The position numbers were made by a program, and so were the translations under genes. The notes below the pieces were generated by a model, which did not search any database, was not told where the DNA came from, and saw nothing but the letters and a program-made list of their open reading frames with translations. A DNA stretch of 64,000 nt, from positions 62,001 through 126,000 of the forward strand of contig CAVQCJ010000002.1 of assembly GCA_963711005.1 (NCBI GenBank), read 5' to 3'. This DNA is from CAVQCJ01 sp963711005. GTDB taxonomy: Bacteria; Actinomycetota; Actinomycetes; Prado026. Shown here in pieces: positions 17,147 through 26,183 of this stretch (position 1 is the stretch's first letter; every line of letters starts with the position of its first letter).

Positions 17147-18493
17147 ATGGGCTTCGAGCAGGACTACCGGCTGCGCACCGAGCGGTCGCGCGCGCTGTTC
17201 GAGCGCGCTGCCCGGACGATCCCCGGCGGTGCCGGCAGCAGCGCGCGCACCGTCGGCTTCGGCTGGAAGCCCTACCCGCCGTTCATCGCGGAGGGAACCG
17301 GGTCCAGGCTCCGCGACGTCGACGGCAACGAGTACGTCGACTACCTGTTGGGGCTCGGGCCGATGATCCTGGGGCATCGCCACCCGGTCGTCACGCAGGC
17401 CGTCACCGATGCGGTCTCCGCCTACGGCACCTGCTTCGGGCTCCCGTACGAGCTCGAGGTCGAGGCGGCGGAGAAGGTGGTCGCTGCCGTTCCCGGCATC
17501 GAGCAGGTGCGTTTCACGAACTCCGGGTCGGAGGCGGTCGGCACGGCGGTCCGGCTGGCCCGGGCGACGACCGGTCGACGGCTGGTCGTGCGCTTCGAGG
17601 GGCACTACCACGGCTGGCAGGACGTCGTGTACTGGTCGAACCATGTCGACCCGGCGGCAGCGGGCCCGGCTTCGGCGCCCCGGCCGGTGGCAGCCGGGCC
17701 GGGCGTCCCGCTCGAGCTCGCCGACACGCTGGTGGTCCTCACCTGGAACGACCCGGAGAGCTTCGTCGAGCTGATGGACCGCCGCGGCCACGAGGTCGCC
17801 GCGGTCCTCACCGAGGCCGCCGTCTTCAACACCGGCTGCATCCTCCCCGAACCCGGGTACCTCGAGCTGCTGCGCGCGAAGACCAGCGAGCACGGCGCCC
17901 TGCTCATCTTCGACGAAGTCATCACCGGCTTCCGGTTCGCCCGCGGTGGCGCTCAGGAGTACTTCGGAGTCACCCCCGACCTCACCACCCTCGCGAAGGG
18001 GCTCGGCGGTGGCTTCCCGGTGGCTGCGATCGGCGGGAGCGAGGCGGCGATGCGCATGATCGCCGAGGGCCGCTACTCCCAGTCCGGGACCTACAACGCC
18101 AACGTCGTCCAGTGCGCCGCCGTGTCCGCGACGATGGAGGTGCTGTCCGAGCCGGGTCTGTTCGAACGTCAACGCGCCCTCGGCGAACGGCTGGCCGACG
18201 GGCTGCGCACGATGGCCGTCGAGCACGGTCTCGATGCGTACGTCGAAGGGCTGGGGACGGTGTTCCAGCTGTGGTTCGCGTCGCACCCGATCAGGAACTG
18301 GCGCGACGCCGCCGCGTACGCCGACGAGGCGATGTTCACGCGCTGGTGGCAGGAGATGATCGTGCGCGGGGTGCTGTTCCACCCGCTGCAGTTCGAGAAC
18401 CTCTTCGTCTCGCTCGTGCACACCGACGCAGACATCGACCAGACCCTGGACGCGGCCCACGACGCCCTGGCCGTCGTGGCGCGGACGAGGTGA
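17147..18493 (+). CDS. class III aminotransferase (glutamate-1-semialdehyde aminomutase-like)
   Basis: This 448-residue PLP enzyme resembles HemL-type class III aminotransferases. It has RDVDGNEYVDYLLGLGP, the PLP phosphate region RFTNSGSEAVGTA, IFDEVITGFR with the pyridine-contacting Asp, and the Schiff-base Lys in TTLAKGLGGGFP. The context (peptide uptake, aminopeptidase, sugar-type kinase) is catabolic, so it is unlikely to be the haem-pathway enzyme. ATG at 17147 follows CGGAGAACCG. Exact substrate is unknown. Confidence 0.88.
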   Translation: MGFEQDYRLRTERSRALFERAARTIPGGAGSSARTVGFGWKPYPPFIAEGTGSRLRDVDGNEYVDYLLGLGPMILGHRHPVVTQAVTDAVSAYGTCFGLPYELEVEAAEKVVAAVPGIEQVRFTNSGSEAVGTAVRLARATTGRRLVVRFEGHYHGWQDVVYWSNHVDPAAAGPASAPRPVAAGPGVPLELADTLVVLTWNDPESFVELMDRRGHEVAAVLTEAAVFNTGCILPEPGYLELLRAKTSEHGALLIFDEVITGFRFARGGAQEYFGVTPDLTTLAKGLGGGFPVAAIGGSEAAMRMIAEGRYSQSGTYNANVVQCAAVSATMEVLSEPGLFERQRALGERLADGLRTMAVEHGLDAYVEGLGTVFQLWFASHPIRNWRDAAAYADEAMFTRWWQEMIVRGVLFHPLQFENLFVSLVHTDADIDQTLDAAHDALAVVARTR

Positions 18494-18551
18494 GTCGCGA
18501 GAGGCTGTGCCGGATGAGCTCGCCGGCTGTGACCGACGCCCCGGTGCCGGT

Positions 18552-19979
18552 GTGAGCGCGGACGTGGTGGTCGGGCTGGACCTGGGCACGTCGGGGCTCA
18601 AGGCCGTGGCCCTCGACGGGACGGGCACGGTCCTCGCCCGTGCCCACCGGAGCTACCCCACCCGTCGAGACCATGCCGGCGCCGCCGAACAGGACCCGGC
18701 CGACTGGTGGTCGGCGACCGTCGGCGCCGTCGCCGCCCTGGCCGCCGCGGTCCCGGCACAGCGCTGGCTGGGGCTGGGGCTCTCGGCGATGATCCCGACG
18801 CTGGTCCTGCTGGACGACGCCGGGGCGCCGCTCGGACCGGCGGTCACCTGGCAGGACGCGCGTGCGGATGCCGAGGGCGAGCGGTTCCGGGAGACCGCCG
18901 GGTCCGGCTCGCTGTACCGGCGCACCGGACAGTGGGTCGACGGGCACTACCTCGTGCCGATGTTCCAGGCGCTCCGGCAGCGCGAGCCGACGAGGGCACG
19001 GGCGGCCGCGACGCTGGGGGGCGCCAAGGACTACCTGTTCGCCCGCCTCACCGGGCAGCTGCTGACCGACCCGAGCACCGCGACCGGCTTCGGCTGCTAC
19101 GACCTCGCGACCGGCCAGTGGGACGACGGGCTGGCCGCCGGCGTCCCGGCGCTGCCGGCGCTGGCCCCGTCCTCGTCCCATCGTCCGCTGAGTCCGGACG
19201 CGGCCGCCGAGCTGAGGCTTCCTGCCGGGCTGCCGGTCGTCCTGGGCGGGGCCGACTCGGTCCTGGGGGCGTACGGGGTCGGCGCACGCTCGGCCGGCGA
19301 CGTCGCCTACATCGCAGGGACCAGCACGGTCATCCTCGGCCGGCGTGACGACGCAGCCCTGGACGTGGAACATCGGTACCTGCTCACCCCGATGGCCGAC
19401 GGCGGCTACGGCGCCGAGATGGACCTGCTGGCCACCGGCTCCGCGTACGACTGGCTCGCGGGCCTGCTGGGGCTGACGTGCGCCGCCGACATCGCGGCGC
19501 TGGCTGGGACGGTCGATCCCGACACCGCGCCGACGTTCATGCCCTACCTCGCGCGCGGGGAGCAGGGTGCGCTCTGGGACCCGACTCTGACGGGCGGGAT
19601 GGTCGGCATCACCCTCGCGCACGGCCGGGCCGAGATCGCGCGCGCGCTCCAGACCGGCGTCGTGCTGGAGTCGGTTCGCTGCCTCGGGGTGCTCGGCGCC
19701 GGGACCGTGCGCATCAGCGGCCCAGCCGGCCCAGGGCTGGCCGCCGACCTCGCGGACGCGAGCGCGTGTCCGGTCCGCGTCGATGTCGGCGCGACCGATC
19801 ACTCGGCTGTCGGTGCCGCGCTCCTCGCCGGCCTTGCCCTCGACCACGGGTCGCACGAGCTCGTGACCGAGACCCGGCTGGTCGAACCCCGGCCCGATCG
19901 CCACGATCTGTGGCAGCGGCTCTTCGAGACCCATGAGCGAGCCCGCGCCGCCGTCGGGGCGCAGGGGACGACCCGGTGA
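18552..19979 (+). CDS. FGGY family carbohydrate kinase (xylulokinase-like)
   Basis: The protein has about 475 residues of the FGGY/actin ATPase fold. It has phosphate-1 motif GLDLGTSGLKAVALD, TWQDARAD, the substrate-domain GGAKDYLFARLTG, the catalytic-domain GGADSVLGAYG, and the adenosine region ISGPAGPGL. It would phosphorylate a sugar or polyol with ATP. GTG at 18552 gives the usual family N terminus. A GTG at 18507 in the same frame would add 15 residues and has an AGAGG close by, so the start is uncertain. It follows the aminotransferase by 58 bases and overlaps the next gene by 4. Confidence 0.87.
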   Translation: MSADVVVGLDLGTSGLKAVALDGTGTVLARAHRSYPTRRDHAGAAEQDPADWWSATVGAVAALAAAVPAQRWLGLGLSAMIPTLVLLDDAGAPLGPAVTWQDARADAEGERFRETAGSGSLYRRTGQWVDGHYLVPMFQALRQREPTRARAAATLGGAKDYLFARLTGQLLTDPSTATGFGCYDLATGQWDDGLAAGVPALPALAPSSSHRPLSPDAAAELRLPAGLPVVLGGADSVLGAYGVGARSAGDVAYIAGTSTVILGRRDDAALDVEHRYLLTPMADGGYGAEMDLLATGSAYDWLAGLLGLTCAADIAALAGTVDPDTAPTFMPYLARGEQGALWDPTLTGGMVGITLAHGRAEIARALQTGVVLESVRCLGVLGAGTVRISGPAGPGLAADLADASACPVRVDVGATDHSAVGAALLAGLALDHGSHELVTETRLVEPRPDRHDLWQRLFETHERARAAVGAQGTTR

Positions 19980-21622
19980 CGGCCGTGGCGGCACCTTTCG
20001 CCGACGCGGTCGCCCAGGTCGACGCGTTCTCGAGAGCGCTGACCACCCACCACCCGGTCCCGGGCGGGATCGTGGTCGTGGTCGACCAAGGGGCCGTGCT
20101 CGCGCAGATCCCGTTCGGGACCGCCGACCTCGCCGCCGGGGAGCCGGTCGCCCCCGGCCATCTGTTCGAGATCGGGTCGATCAGCAAGGTCTTCACGTCC
20201 TTGCTGGTGAACCAGCTCGTCGACGAGGGTCGGCTCGACCTCGACGAAGGCGTGACCACATACCTCCCATGGGTCGAGCTCGGGCCCACCACGCCGGCGG
20301 TCACCCTGCGCCGGTTGCTCAACCACACCGCAGGGCTCGTCATCGGGGCCGACGCGCTCCCGGACGAGGCCGCCCAGGTCTGGAGCCTGCGGGACCGGGC
20401 GACGGCACCACCGGGCGAGCACTTCCACTACTCCAACGCCGGCTACCTCCTGCTGGGGCAGGTCCTCGGTGCGGCGACCGGGCTGCCACTGGCAGACCTG
20501 TTGCGGCAGAAGATCTTCGAGCCCCTCGGGATGCGCACCGCGCTGGGCTCCGTCACCCACGCCGACCGGCCCACGCTCGCGACCGGCTACGCGCCGGCGG
20601 TGCTCGACCGACCCTGGCTGCCCGGCGACCCGCTCGCGCCCGCGACCTGGTTCGAGGTGGCAGCGGCCGACGGAAGCATCGCAGCGACGGCCGACGACCT
20701 GGGCCGGCTCCTGCAGCTCCTGCTGGGGGACGGCGTGGTCCGGGGGCGCCAGGTCGTCAGTGCAGCTGCCCTGGAACGGATGCGGACGGTGACCGGACCG
20801 GCCGGGGAACCGGTGGCCGACGCGCCCGGGACTCTGCCGGTGACGAGCAGCCGGTACGGGCTCGGCATCAACGTCGAGCGGGTGGACGGGCACGAGTGCC
20901 TGACTCATGGCGGCGGCATGGTCGGGTTCGCGTCGTTCGTCGTGGCCGACCGGACGGCCGGTGTAGGCGTCGGCGTCCTGACCAACGCCGACGGGGACTG
21001 TGCCGCGGCGCAGGTGCTGGCCAGGGTCGCCCACCACGCCGTGCTCGCCGCCCTGGGCCGTGCACCGGCGCTGACCGTCCCGACCGCGGACCTGCGGGTG
21101 CGAGCAGGTGAGCTCGATGCGCTCGCGTCCTCGGCTGCGCTCGGCACGACCACCGCCGGCTCACCCTGCCGGCTCACGTGGTCCGTCGACGAGCACGGTG
21201 GCGTGCTCGTCCGGGCGAACGGCCGGACCGGCCGCGTCTGGCGCAGCTGGACCGGGCGCTACGTCAGCGACCACCCCGACCTGCGCCTCTACGCGCTGAC
21301 CCGGACCGACGGCGAGGCGGCCGTGGACGACACCGAGGTGCCGCCGCGGCTGAAGCCGTACACCGGCCACTACCGTTCGTACTCGCCCTGGTTCACCGAC
21401 ATGAGGCTCGTCGTGCGGTGGGGTCGGCTGTTCCTCACGGCGCCACGCGGCGTGGAGGCGCCCGACGACGATGTGGAGCTGGTCGAGGTCTCGCCGGACG
21501 TCTGGCGGATCGGCACCGACCCGTGGCTCCCGGAGCGCCTGGTGGCCGGCCCTGTTGTCGACGGCGTGATGGTCGGCCTGGTCCGGGACGGCTGCGGCTA
21601 CTCGCGCACCTTCACGCCATGA
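19976..21622 (+). CDS. beta-lactamase-family serine hydrolase
   Basis: The protein has 548 residues. The N-terminal class C beta-lactamase/esterase domain has the catalytic SISK tetrad (within FEIGSISKVFTS) and the YSN motif in FHYSNAGYLLLG. A C-terminal domain of about 170 residues resembles the extra domain found on bacterial D-aminopeptidase and LACTB-like esterases. No signal peptide is evident, so it is probably cytosolic. GTG at 19976 overlaps the kinase stop as GTGA. Such enzymes cleave esters or D-amino acid amides; the substrate here is unknown. Confidence 0.85.
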   Translation: MTAVAAPFADAVAQVDAFSRALTTHHPVPGGIVVVVDQGAVLAQIPFGTADLAAGEPVAPGHLFEIGSISKVFTSLLVNQLVDEGRLDLDEGVTTYLPWVELGPTTPAVTLRRLLNHTAGLVIGADALPDEAAQVWSLRDRATAPPGEHFHYSNAGYLLLGQVLGAATGLPLADLLRQKIFEPLGMRTALGSVTHADRPTLATGYAPAVLDRPWLPGDPLAPATWFEVAAADGSIAATADDLGRLLQLLLGDGVVRGRQVVSAAALERMRTVTGPAGEPVADAPGTLPVTSSRYGLGINVERVDGHECLTHGGGMVGFASFVVADRTAGVGVGVLTNADGDCAAAQVLARVAHHAVLAALGRAPALTVPTADLRVRAGELDALASSAALGTTTAGSPCRLTWSVDEHGGVLVRANGRTGRVWRSWTGRYVSDHPDLRLYALTRTDGEAAVDDTEVPPRLKPYTGHYRSYSPWFTDMRLVVRWGRLFLTAPRGVEAPDDDVELVEVSPDVWRIGTDPWLPERLVAGPVVDGVMVGLVRDGCGYSRTFTP

Positions 21623-21651
21623 CCCGGACGTCGGGCCACCTCCCGCGCTGC

Positions 21652-21683
21652 TGTAACCGACCGCCGCCCGCGTGACTGTGTCT
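21652..21683 (+). promoter_or_regulatory. possible ECF-sigma-type promoter
   Basis: TGTAACC at 21652-21658 resembles the AAC-containing -35 element of ECF promoters. GTGTC lies at 21679-21683, just before the sigma gene, but the spacing is slightly long. An autoregulated promoter would be usual for such genes. This is a weak call based on sequence likeness only. Confidence 0.3.
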
Positions 21684-21690
21684 TGGTGAC

Positions 21691-22257
21691 ATGACCGTTC
21701 ACCGCCAGTCCGGCCCACCGGACGCCGCCCACGTCGCGGACACCGACGTGATCAGCTCCGGCCGTCCTGAGGCCGGGTCGGTCGCTGACTACAGCTCCTT
21801 CTACCGTGCCGAGTTCAGGCCGGTCGCGCGCACGGTCTACCTGATCGTCCACGACCAGCAGCGCGCCGAGGACATCACTCAGGAGGCGTTCCTCCAGCTG
21901 CTCCGGCACTGGCGGAAGGTCTCGCGCTACGAGCGTCCCGGAGCCTGGGTCCGGCGGGTCGCGATCCGGCTCGCGACCCGGCACGTCCGGCGCGAACGCA
22001 TGCGGACCTCCCTCGAGGCGGACCGGGTCCCACCGCCCGTGGGCAGTCCCGTCGACATCGACCTGATGCGCGCGATCGCCCAGCTGCCGCCCCAACACCG
22101 AGCTGCGGTCGTGCTCTTCTACTTCGAGGACCGCCCGGTCGCGGAGATCGCCGACCTGATGCAGTGCCCCCCGTCGTCGGCCAAGGTCTGGCTGCACCGG
22201 GCCCGCCAACGACTCGCCGAGATCCTGCGAGAGGAGGTGACCGACGATGTCACTTGA
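21691..22257 (+). CDS. ECF-type RNA polymerase sigma factor
   Basis: This is a 188-residue sigma-70 family protein. Region 2 contains FYRAEFRPVARTVYLIV and AEDITQEAFLQLLRHW, and region 4 contains AIAQLPPQHRAAVVLFYFED and AEIADLMQCPPSSAKVWLHRARQRL. No region 1 or 3 is present, as in extracytoplasmic-function factors. Its 3' end overlaps the next gene by 11 bases. That gene encodes a one-helix membrane protein, the arrangement of a sigma/anti-sigma pair. Confidence 0.9.
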   Translation: MTVHRQSGPPDAAHVADTDVISSGRPEAGSVADYSSFYRAEFRPVARTVYLIVHDQQRAEDITQEAFLQLLRHWRKVSRYERPGAWVRRVAIRLATRHVRRERMRTSLEADRVPPPVGSPVDIDLMRAIAQLPPQHRAAVVLFYFEDRPVAEIADLMQCPPSSAKVWLHRARQRLAEILREEVTDDVT

Positions 22258-22894
22258 CGACCGGGTCCGAGTCGGGCTCAGCCACTACGCCGACGGACTG
22301 TCGACCGAGGTGGAGCACCAGCTCCGACGGACGCAGAGCACGTTCCGCCGGCGGCGGACCCGCCGCCGGGCCGCGGTGGTGGGCCTGCTGGTGCTCGTGG
22401 CCGGCGTGGCAGCCCCGATGGCGATCGTCGACCGCAGCCACCACCCGCAGACCAGCCCATCGGCCCCCCTGACCGACCAGCAGGCGCATGCGCTGCTGCA
22501 AGGCCGTTGGCAGACCGGCACCGTGACGGCCACGCAGGTCACCGCGGCCCTGGCCAGGGCGGGGATGGCCGTGCACGCGGCCACGGTGGAGAGCGAACAG
22601 GGCTACCCGACGGCGTGGACGCTCGTGCTGGGCCAGGACACGTACGACGTGTGGAGCAGGACCGGCGTGCAGACGGACACCGGCTCGTGGTCGGTCGAAG
22701 GCTCGACGCTGACGCTGCACCCGTCCTGCCCATCGTGCGAGATCGTGCTCGCGTGGCGAACCGATGGCCGCACCCTGCATCTGGGCCTGCTCGGCGACCC
22801 GTCGCCGGACCTCCTGGGAGCGCCGGACGCGGCGTTCGCGATCGCGATGTACACGACCGCCGGCTTCTCGAAGGTCCCTGCGGCTCAGCCCTAG
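22247..22894 (+). CDS. single-pass membrane protein, possible anti-sigma partner
   Basis: The protein has 215 residues: an N-terminal Arg-rich cytoplasmic segment (to about residue 40), one membrane helix (about 41-62) and an external domain with a CPSCE motif. GAGGAGG precedes ATG at 22247, inside the sigma gene. Its position and topology suggest it regulates the sigma factor, but no anti-sigma zinc motif (HxxxCxxC) is present, so this is inference. The external domain was not recognised. Confidence 0.65.
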   Translation: MSLDDRVRVGLSHYADGLSTEVEHQLRRTQSTFRRRRTRRRAAVVGLLVLVAGVAAPMAIVDRSHHPQTSPSAPLTDQQAHALLQGRWQTGTVTATQVTAALARAGMAVHAATVESEQGYPTAWTLVLGQDTYDVWSRTGVQTDTGSWSVEGSTLTLHPSCPSCEIVLAWRTDGRTLHLGLLGDPSPDLLGAPDAAFAIAMYTTAGFSKVPAAQP

Positions 22895-22904
22895 GCTCCC
22901 CGGA

Positions 22905-23369
22905 TCACGACAGGTGCGCCACCAGCCGGTCCAGGAACGGCCGCTGACCCTCGACCAGCTTCGGCCGTCCGTCCTCCACGTCGAACCACTCGACGCGGTC
23001 CAGCTCGGGGAACTCCTCGACGCGGCCGGACCGGGGCGGCCACTCCATCGTGAACGTCCCCGGCACCGCCGTCGCCGGGTCCAGGTCCCCCTCGACGGCC
23101 CACACGGTGACGACCTTGCCGGAGCGCTGGGTAGCCTCGCCCAACGCGACCAGGTCACCGCCCGGGGCCGGCAGCCCGAGCTCCTCCTCGAACTCGCGCC
23201 GGGCCGCCTGCAACGCGGTCTCGTCCCCGTCGTACTGACCCTTGGGGATCGACCACCCGCCCAGGTCCCTGGCCGCCCACAGCGGCCCGCCCATGTGTCC
23301 GAGCAGCACCTCGACCCGCTCGCCGGAGCGCCGGAACAGCAGCAGACCGGCGCTGCGCCTGACGGCCAT
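22905..23369 (-). CDS. Nudix hydrolase
   Basis: The protein has 154 residues with a complete Nudix box from GQYDGDETALQAARREFEEE into LGLP (about residues 43-66), matching GX5EX7REUXEEXGU. The family cleaves nucleoside diphosphates linked to another group, needing Mg2+. N-terminal SAGLLLFRR and WSIPKG fit the Ap4A/diphosphoinositol-type subgroup with a short insertion. GGGAAGG precedes ATG at 23369. The gene is divergent from the next one. Confidence 0.9.
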   Translation of the reverse strand: MAVRRSAGLLLFRRSGERVEVLLGHMGGPLWAARDLGGWSIPKGQYDGDETALQAARREFEEELGLPAPGGDLVALGEATQRSGKVVTVWAVEGDLDPATAVPGTFTMEWPPRSGRVEEFPELDRVEWFDVEDGRPKLVEGQRPFLDRLVAHLS

Positions 23370-23488
23370 GTCCGCCTTCCCTGGATCCGTGTGACCGTCG
23401 CTCAGGACCCGAGTAGGGTCCAGAGCACGATCCGCAACCGTCGGGCGGGCTCGCCCGGCTCCACCTGCGAATGTAACAAGGAGGCACC

Positions 23489-23902
23489 ATGGGAGTCGGC
23501 CCCGTCGACGTGATCATCATCGGGTTCCCGGGCAACAAGTTCACCGGCAAGATCGCACCCGCCATCATGGAGCTCGTCGAGGCCGGGACGATCCGGGTGA
23601 TCGACGTGCTCTTCGTCATGAAGGACGGCAACGGCGCGGTCACCACGATCGCCGCGAAGGACCTCGACCCGGACACCGGCCCGAGCTTCATGGCCATCGA
23701 CATCGCCCAGCCGGGCGCGCTGGGCAACGAGGACGCCGAGGAGGTCAGCGACGACCTGCCGCTGAACAGCTCCGCGCTCCTCATCGCGTTCGAGAACAGC
23801 TGGGCCGCGAAGGTCGTCGCCGCCTGCCAGGAGGCGGACGCCGTCGTCATCGACCAGATCCGCATCCCGGCCGACGTCGTCCAGGCCGTCCTGACCGCCT
23901 AG
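23489..23902 (+). CDS. DUF6325-like conserved protein
   Basis: This 137-residue protein starts with VGPVDVIIIGFPGNKFTGKI and contains GTIRVIDVLFVMKDGNG. It resembles a small actinobacterial family of unknown function that often precedes a SHOCT-domain gene, as here. No membrane segment or catalytic motif is evident. AAGGAGG lies just before the ATG. It probably forms a unit with the SHOCT gene 73 bases downstream. Confidence 0.72.
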   Translation: MGVGPVDVIIIGFPGNKFTGKIAPAIMELVEAGTIRVIDVLFVMKDGNGAVTTIAAKDLDPDTGPSFMAIDIAQPGALGNEDAEEVSDDLPLNSSALLIAFENSWAAKVVAACQEADAVVIDQIRIPADVVQAVLTA

Positions 23903-23920
23903 CCGCCCGCCGTCCGCACG

Positions 23921-23950
23921 CACCGACCAGCACCGACCAGCACCGACCTG
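23921..23950. repeat. three tandem 10-base repeats
   Basis: CACCGACCAG occurs twice in tandem (23921-23940), followed by CACCGACCTG (23941-23950), between the DUF6325-like and SHOCT genes. They are short, direct and without dyad symmetry. They could be repeat-slippage products or a protein-binding array. Confidence 0.7.
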
Positions 23951-23975
23951 AAGCACCAACACGAGAGGCACACAT

Positions 23976-24272
23976 ATGGGACTCCTCCGCATGGCCACCC
24001 GTACAGCCGTCGTCGCGGGCACCGCGACCGCGGTGTCCGGACGGGTCGCGCGCCGGCAGGCTTCGAAGTACGACGCGCAGGCGCAGCAGCAGCAGCCCGC
24101 CGAGCAGGCGCCGCCCCCGCAGCAGTACGCGGCTGCGGCCCCGCCCCCTGCGCCCGCACCGGCCGAGGACGACTCGATGGCCAAGCTCACCGAGCTCGCC
24201 CAGCTGCACACCCAGGGCATCCTCTCCGACGAGGAGTTCTCGGCCGCCAAGGCCAAGATCCTGGGGATCTGA
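23976..24272 (+). CDS. SHOCT domain protein
   Basis: The protein has 98 residues. A short N-terminal hydrophobic stretch is followed by a Gln/Pro/Ala-rich linker (about residues 33-62) and a C-terminal SHOCT domain: MAKLTELAQLHTQGILSDEE then FSAAKAKIL. SHOCT is a short helical oligomerisation module found at the ends of many bacterial membrane proteins. GAGAGG precedes the ATG. Confidence 0.82.
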   Translation: MGLLRMATRTAVVAGTATAVSGRVARRQASKYDAQAQQQQPAEQAPPPQQYAAAAPPPAPAPAEDDSMAKLTELAQLHTQGILSDEEFSAAKAKILGI

Positions 24273-24283
24273 CCGCGCTCCAC

Positions 24284-25042
24284 GTGACTGCACAACACGT
24301 GAACGAGGTCGAGGCCTACTCACGGCTGGCAGGGGTCTACGACGAGATCGTCGTGGACCCCTGCCACGACCGTTGGGCCGCCTACCTGCACGAGCTCTGG
24401 GCGTCGGGCCCGACCCCGGTGCGCGACGTGCTCGACGTCTGCTGCGGCACCGGCCTCATGGCCGCGGAGCTGGTCCGCCTCGGCTACCGGGTCGTCGGCG
24501 TGGACTCCTCCCCCGCGATGCTCGCCCGGGCCCGCCGGCTGCTGGGCCCCGATGTCGTCCTGGTCCAGGACACCCTTCCCGACCTGACCGTCGACGGCGC
24601 CTTCGACGCCGCGGTCTCGACCTTCGACGGGCTGAACTACCTCACGCCGGCCGAGCTGCGCGCGACGCTGACCGCGGTGTCGGGCCGGCTCCGCCCCGGT
24701 GGCTGGCTCGTCTTCGACCTGCACACGGACACGATGATGGACTTCACCGTCGTCAACCCGTCCGTGGCCGGTGAGGCGGACGGCCGGCGGTTCTCGATCT
24801 CCAGCCTCGTCGACCCCGGCGCGCGGACCTGCGACACCAGGGTCGTCATCACGAGCACCGCCGACGGCGACACCTTCACCGAGCAGCACCGGCAGTACTT
24901 CTTCAGCGACGAGCAGGTCCGCGGCGCGCTGGCGGACGCGGGGTTCGAGCTGGTCGCGGTGACCGAGGAGTACTCCCGCGAGCCGGCCCGCGAGTCGACA
25001 CTGCGCGCGACCTGGGCCGCACGCCACGCCGGGTCGCGGTGA
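24284..25042 (+). CDS. class I SAM-dependent methyltransferase
   Basis: The protein has 252 residues with a Rossmann methyltransferase fold. Motif I is VLDVCCGTGLMAAEL (about residues 46-60), followed by VVGVDSSPAMLARAR, and the motif IV region is FDAAVSTFDGLNYL. The substrate cannot be told. GTG at 24284 is used; a second in-frame GTG at 24299 is equally possible because neither has a good ribosome site. Confidence 0.85.
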   Translation: MTAQHVNEVEAYSRLAGVYDEIVVDPCHDRWAAYLHELWASGPTPVRDVLDVCCGTGLMAAELVRLGYRVVGVDSSPAMLARARRLLGPDVVLVQDTLPDLTVDGAFDAAVSTFDGLNYLTPAELRATLTAVSGRLRPGGWLVFDLHTDTMMDFTVVNPSVAGEADGRRFSISSLVDPGARTCDTRVVITSTADGDTFTEQHRQYFFSDEQVRGALADAGFELVAVTEEYSREPARESTLRATWAARHAGSR

Positions 25043-25066
25043 GGATCGATCCACCCGCCAACGCGG

Positions 25067-26146
25067 TCACCGCACCCGGACCGGGACCCGCTGCGCGCTG
25101 TTGTTGGCCATCCCCTGCCGGTTCCACGGCTGGTCGACCGGCTGCACCTCGCCGGTGCCGTCGGTGGCGCGGCACAGGACCTCCGTGTCGCCCGGGACGT
25201 CCGCCGCCCACGGGTAGCTCCAGCCGACCCACGCCCACGGGCCGGAACCTGCTTCGAGCGTGGCGTCCGCCCACGTCCGTCCGGCGTCGACGCTCACCTC
25301 GACCCGGGTGACCGGCGCCGACCCCGACCAGGCCCGGCCGCGCAGCACGTGCTCGCCCCGGTCCACCACGCGCGAGCGGGTCATGAAGTCGGGGAAGCCC
25401 GGCGGCACCACCAGCGCGCGCGGCCGGATCCGGGCGACCGGCTCGCCCGGCTCGTCACCCTGCTTGAGCCGGTAGGCGACGGCGTTCTGGAACCCCTCGA
25501 ACGGCTCGCGCTCGATGTCGATGCGGCTCAGCCACTTCACGTGCGCCATCCCGTACCAGCCGGGCGCGACGACCCGGACCGGTGCCCCGTGCTGCGGCGG
25601 CAGCGGCTGCCCGTTCATCTCGTACGCGAGCAGCAGGTCGCTGTGCATGACGTGCGTCAGCGACATCCCGCGTTGGTAGTCCTGCTCGACCCCGCGCTCG
25701 GTGCCGTGGTCGGCCCCGGTGAACACGACCTCGAGAGCGTCCTCGCCGAGGCCGCACTCGGCGAGCAGCGGCGCCAGCCGGGTGCCGGTCCACTCCGCGG
25801 TCCCGACCGCCTCGACCAGCCATGGCTGGCTGATCGGGCGCGGCAGCAACCGGGCCCGGCCGTTGCCGGCGCACTCCATCGTCACCCGCAGCGTCTCGCG
25901 GGGCCGGGCGCGCAACGCGTCGAGGTCGAGCTCGAGCGTCCGGTCGACCTGCCCGCCGATCCGCAGCCGCCACGTCACCGGGTCGATGTCCGGGATGTCG
26001 TAGTGGACGAGCAGGTAGTGCAGGCCCACCGGCGTCACGGGGTACCGCAGGGCCTCCAACGGCATGCCGTGGTTGCGCGCAGCGAGCTGCAGCTCGTCGA
26101 GCGAGATCGCCTCGTCGGGGTCGGCGACCCGGGCCCGCTCCTGCAT
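25067..26146 (-). CDS. sulfite oxidase-type molybdopterin enzyme
   Basis: This 359-residue protein has the sulfite oxidase molybdopterin domain and a C-terminal Mo-co dimerisation domain. The molybdenum-ligating Cys is in VTMECAGNGR (about residue 92), with other cofactor contacts in HGAPVRVVAPGWYG and VKWLSRI. The dimerisation domain shows RGRAWSGSAPVTRVEVSVD. No Tat signal or haem domain is present, so it appears to be a cytosolic or atypical member. Its electron acceptor is not obvious from neighbours. Confidence 0.88.
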   Translation of the reverse strand: MQERARVADPDEAISLDELQLAARNHGMPLEALRYPVTPVGLHYLLVHYDIPDIDPVTWRLRIGGQVDRTLELDLDALRARPRETLRVTMECAGNGRARLLPRPISQPWLVEAVGTAEWTGTRLAPLLAECGLGEDALEVVFTGADHGTERGVEQDYQRGMSLTHVMHSDLLLAYEMNGQPLPPQHGAPVRVVAPGWYGMAHVKWLSRIDIEREPFEGFQNAVAYRLKQGDEPGEPVARIRPRALVVPPGFPDFMTRSRVVDRGEHVLRGRAWSGSAPVTRVEVSVDAGRTWADATLEAGSGPWAWVGWSYPWAADVPGDTEVLCRATDGTGEVQPVDQPWNRQGMANNSAQRVPVRVR

Positions 26147-26183
26147 GGGCCGACGCTAGCGTCCGGCGACCCCGCCCGGGCAC

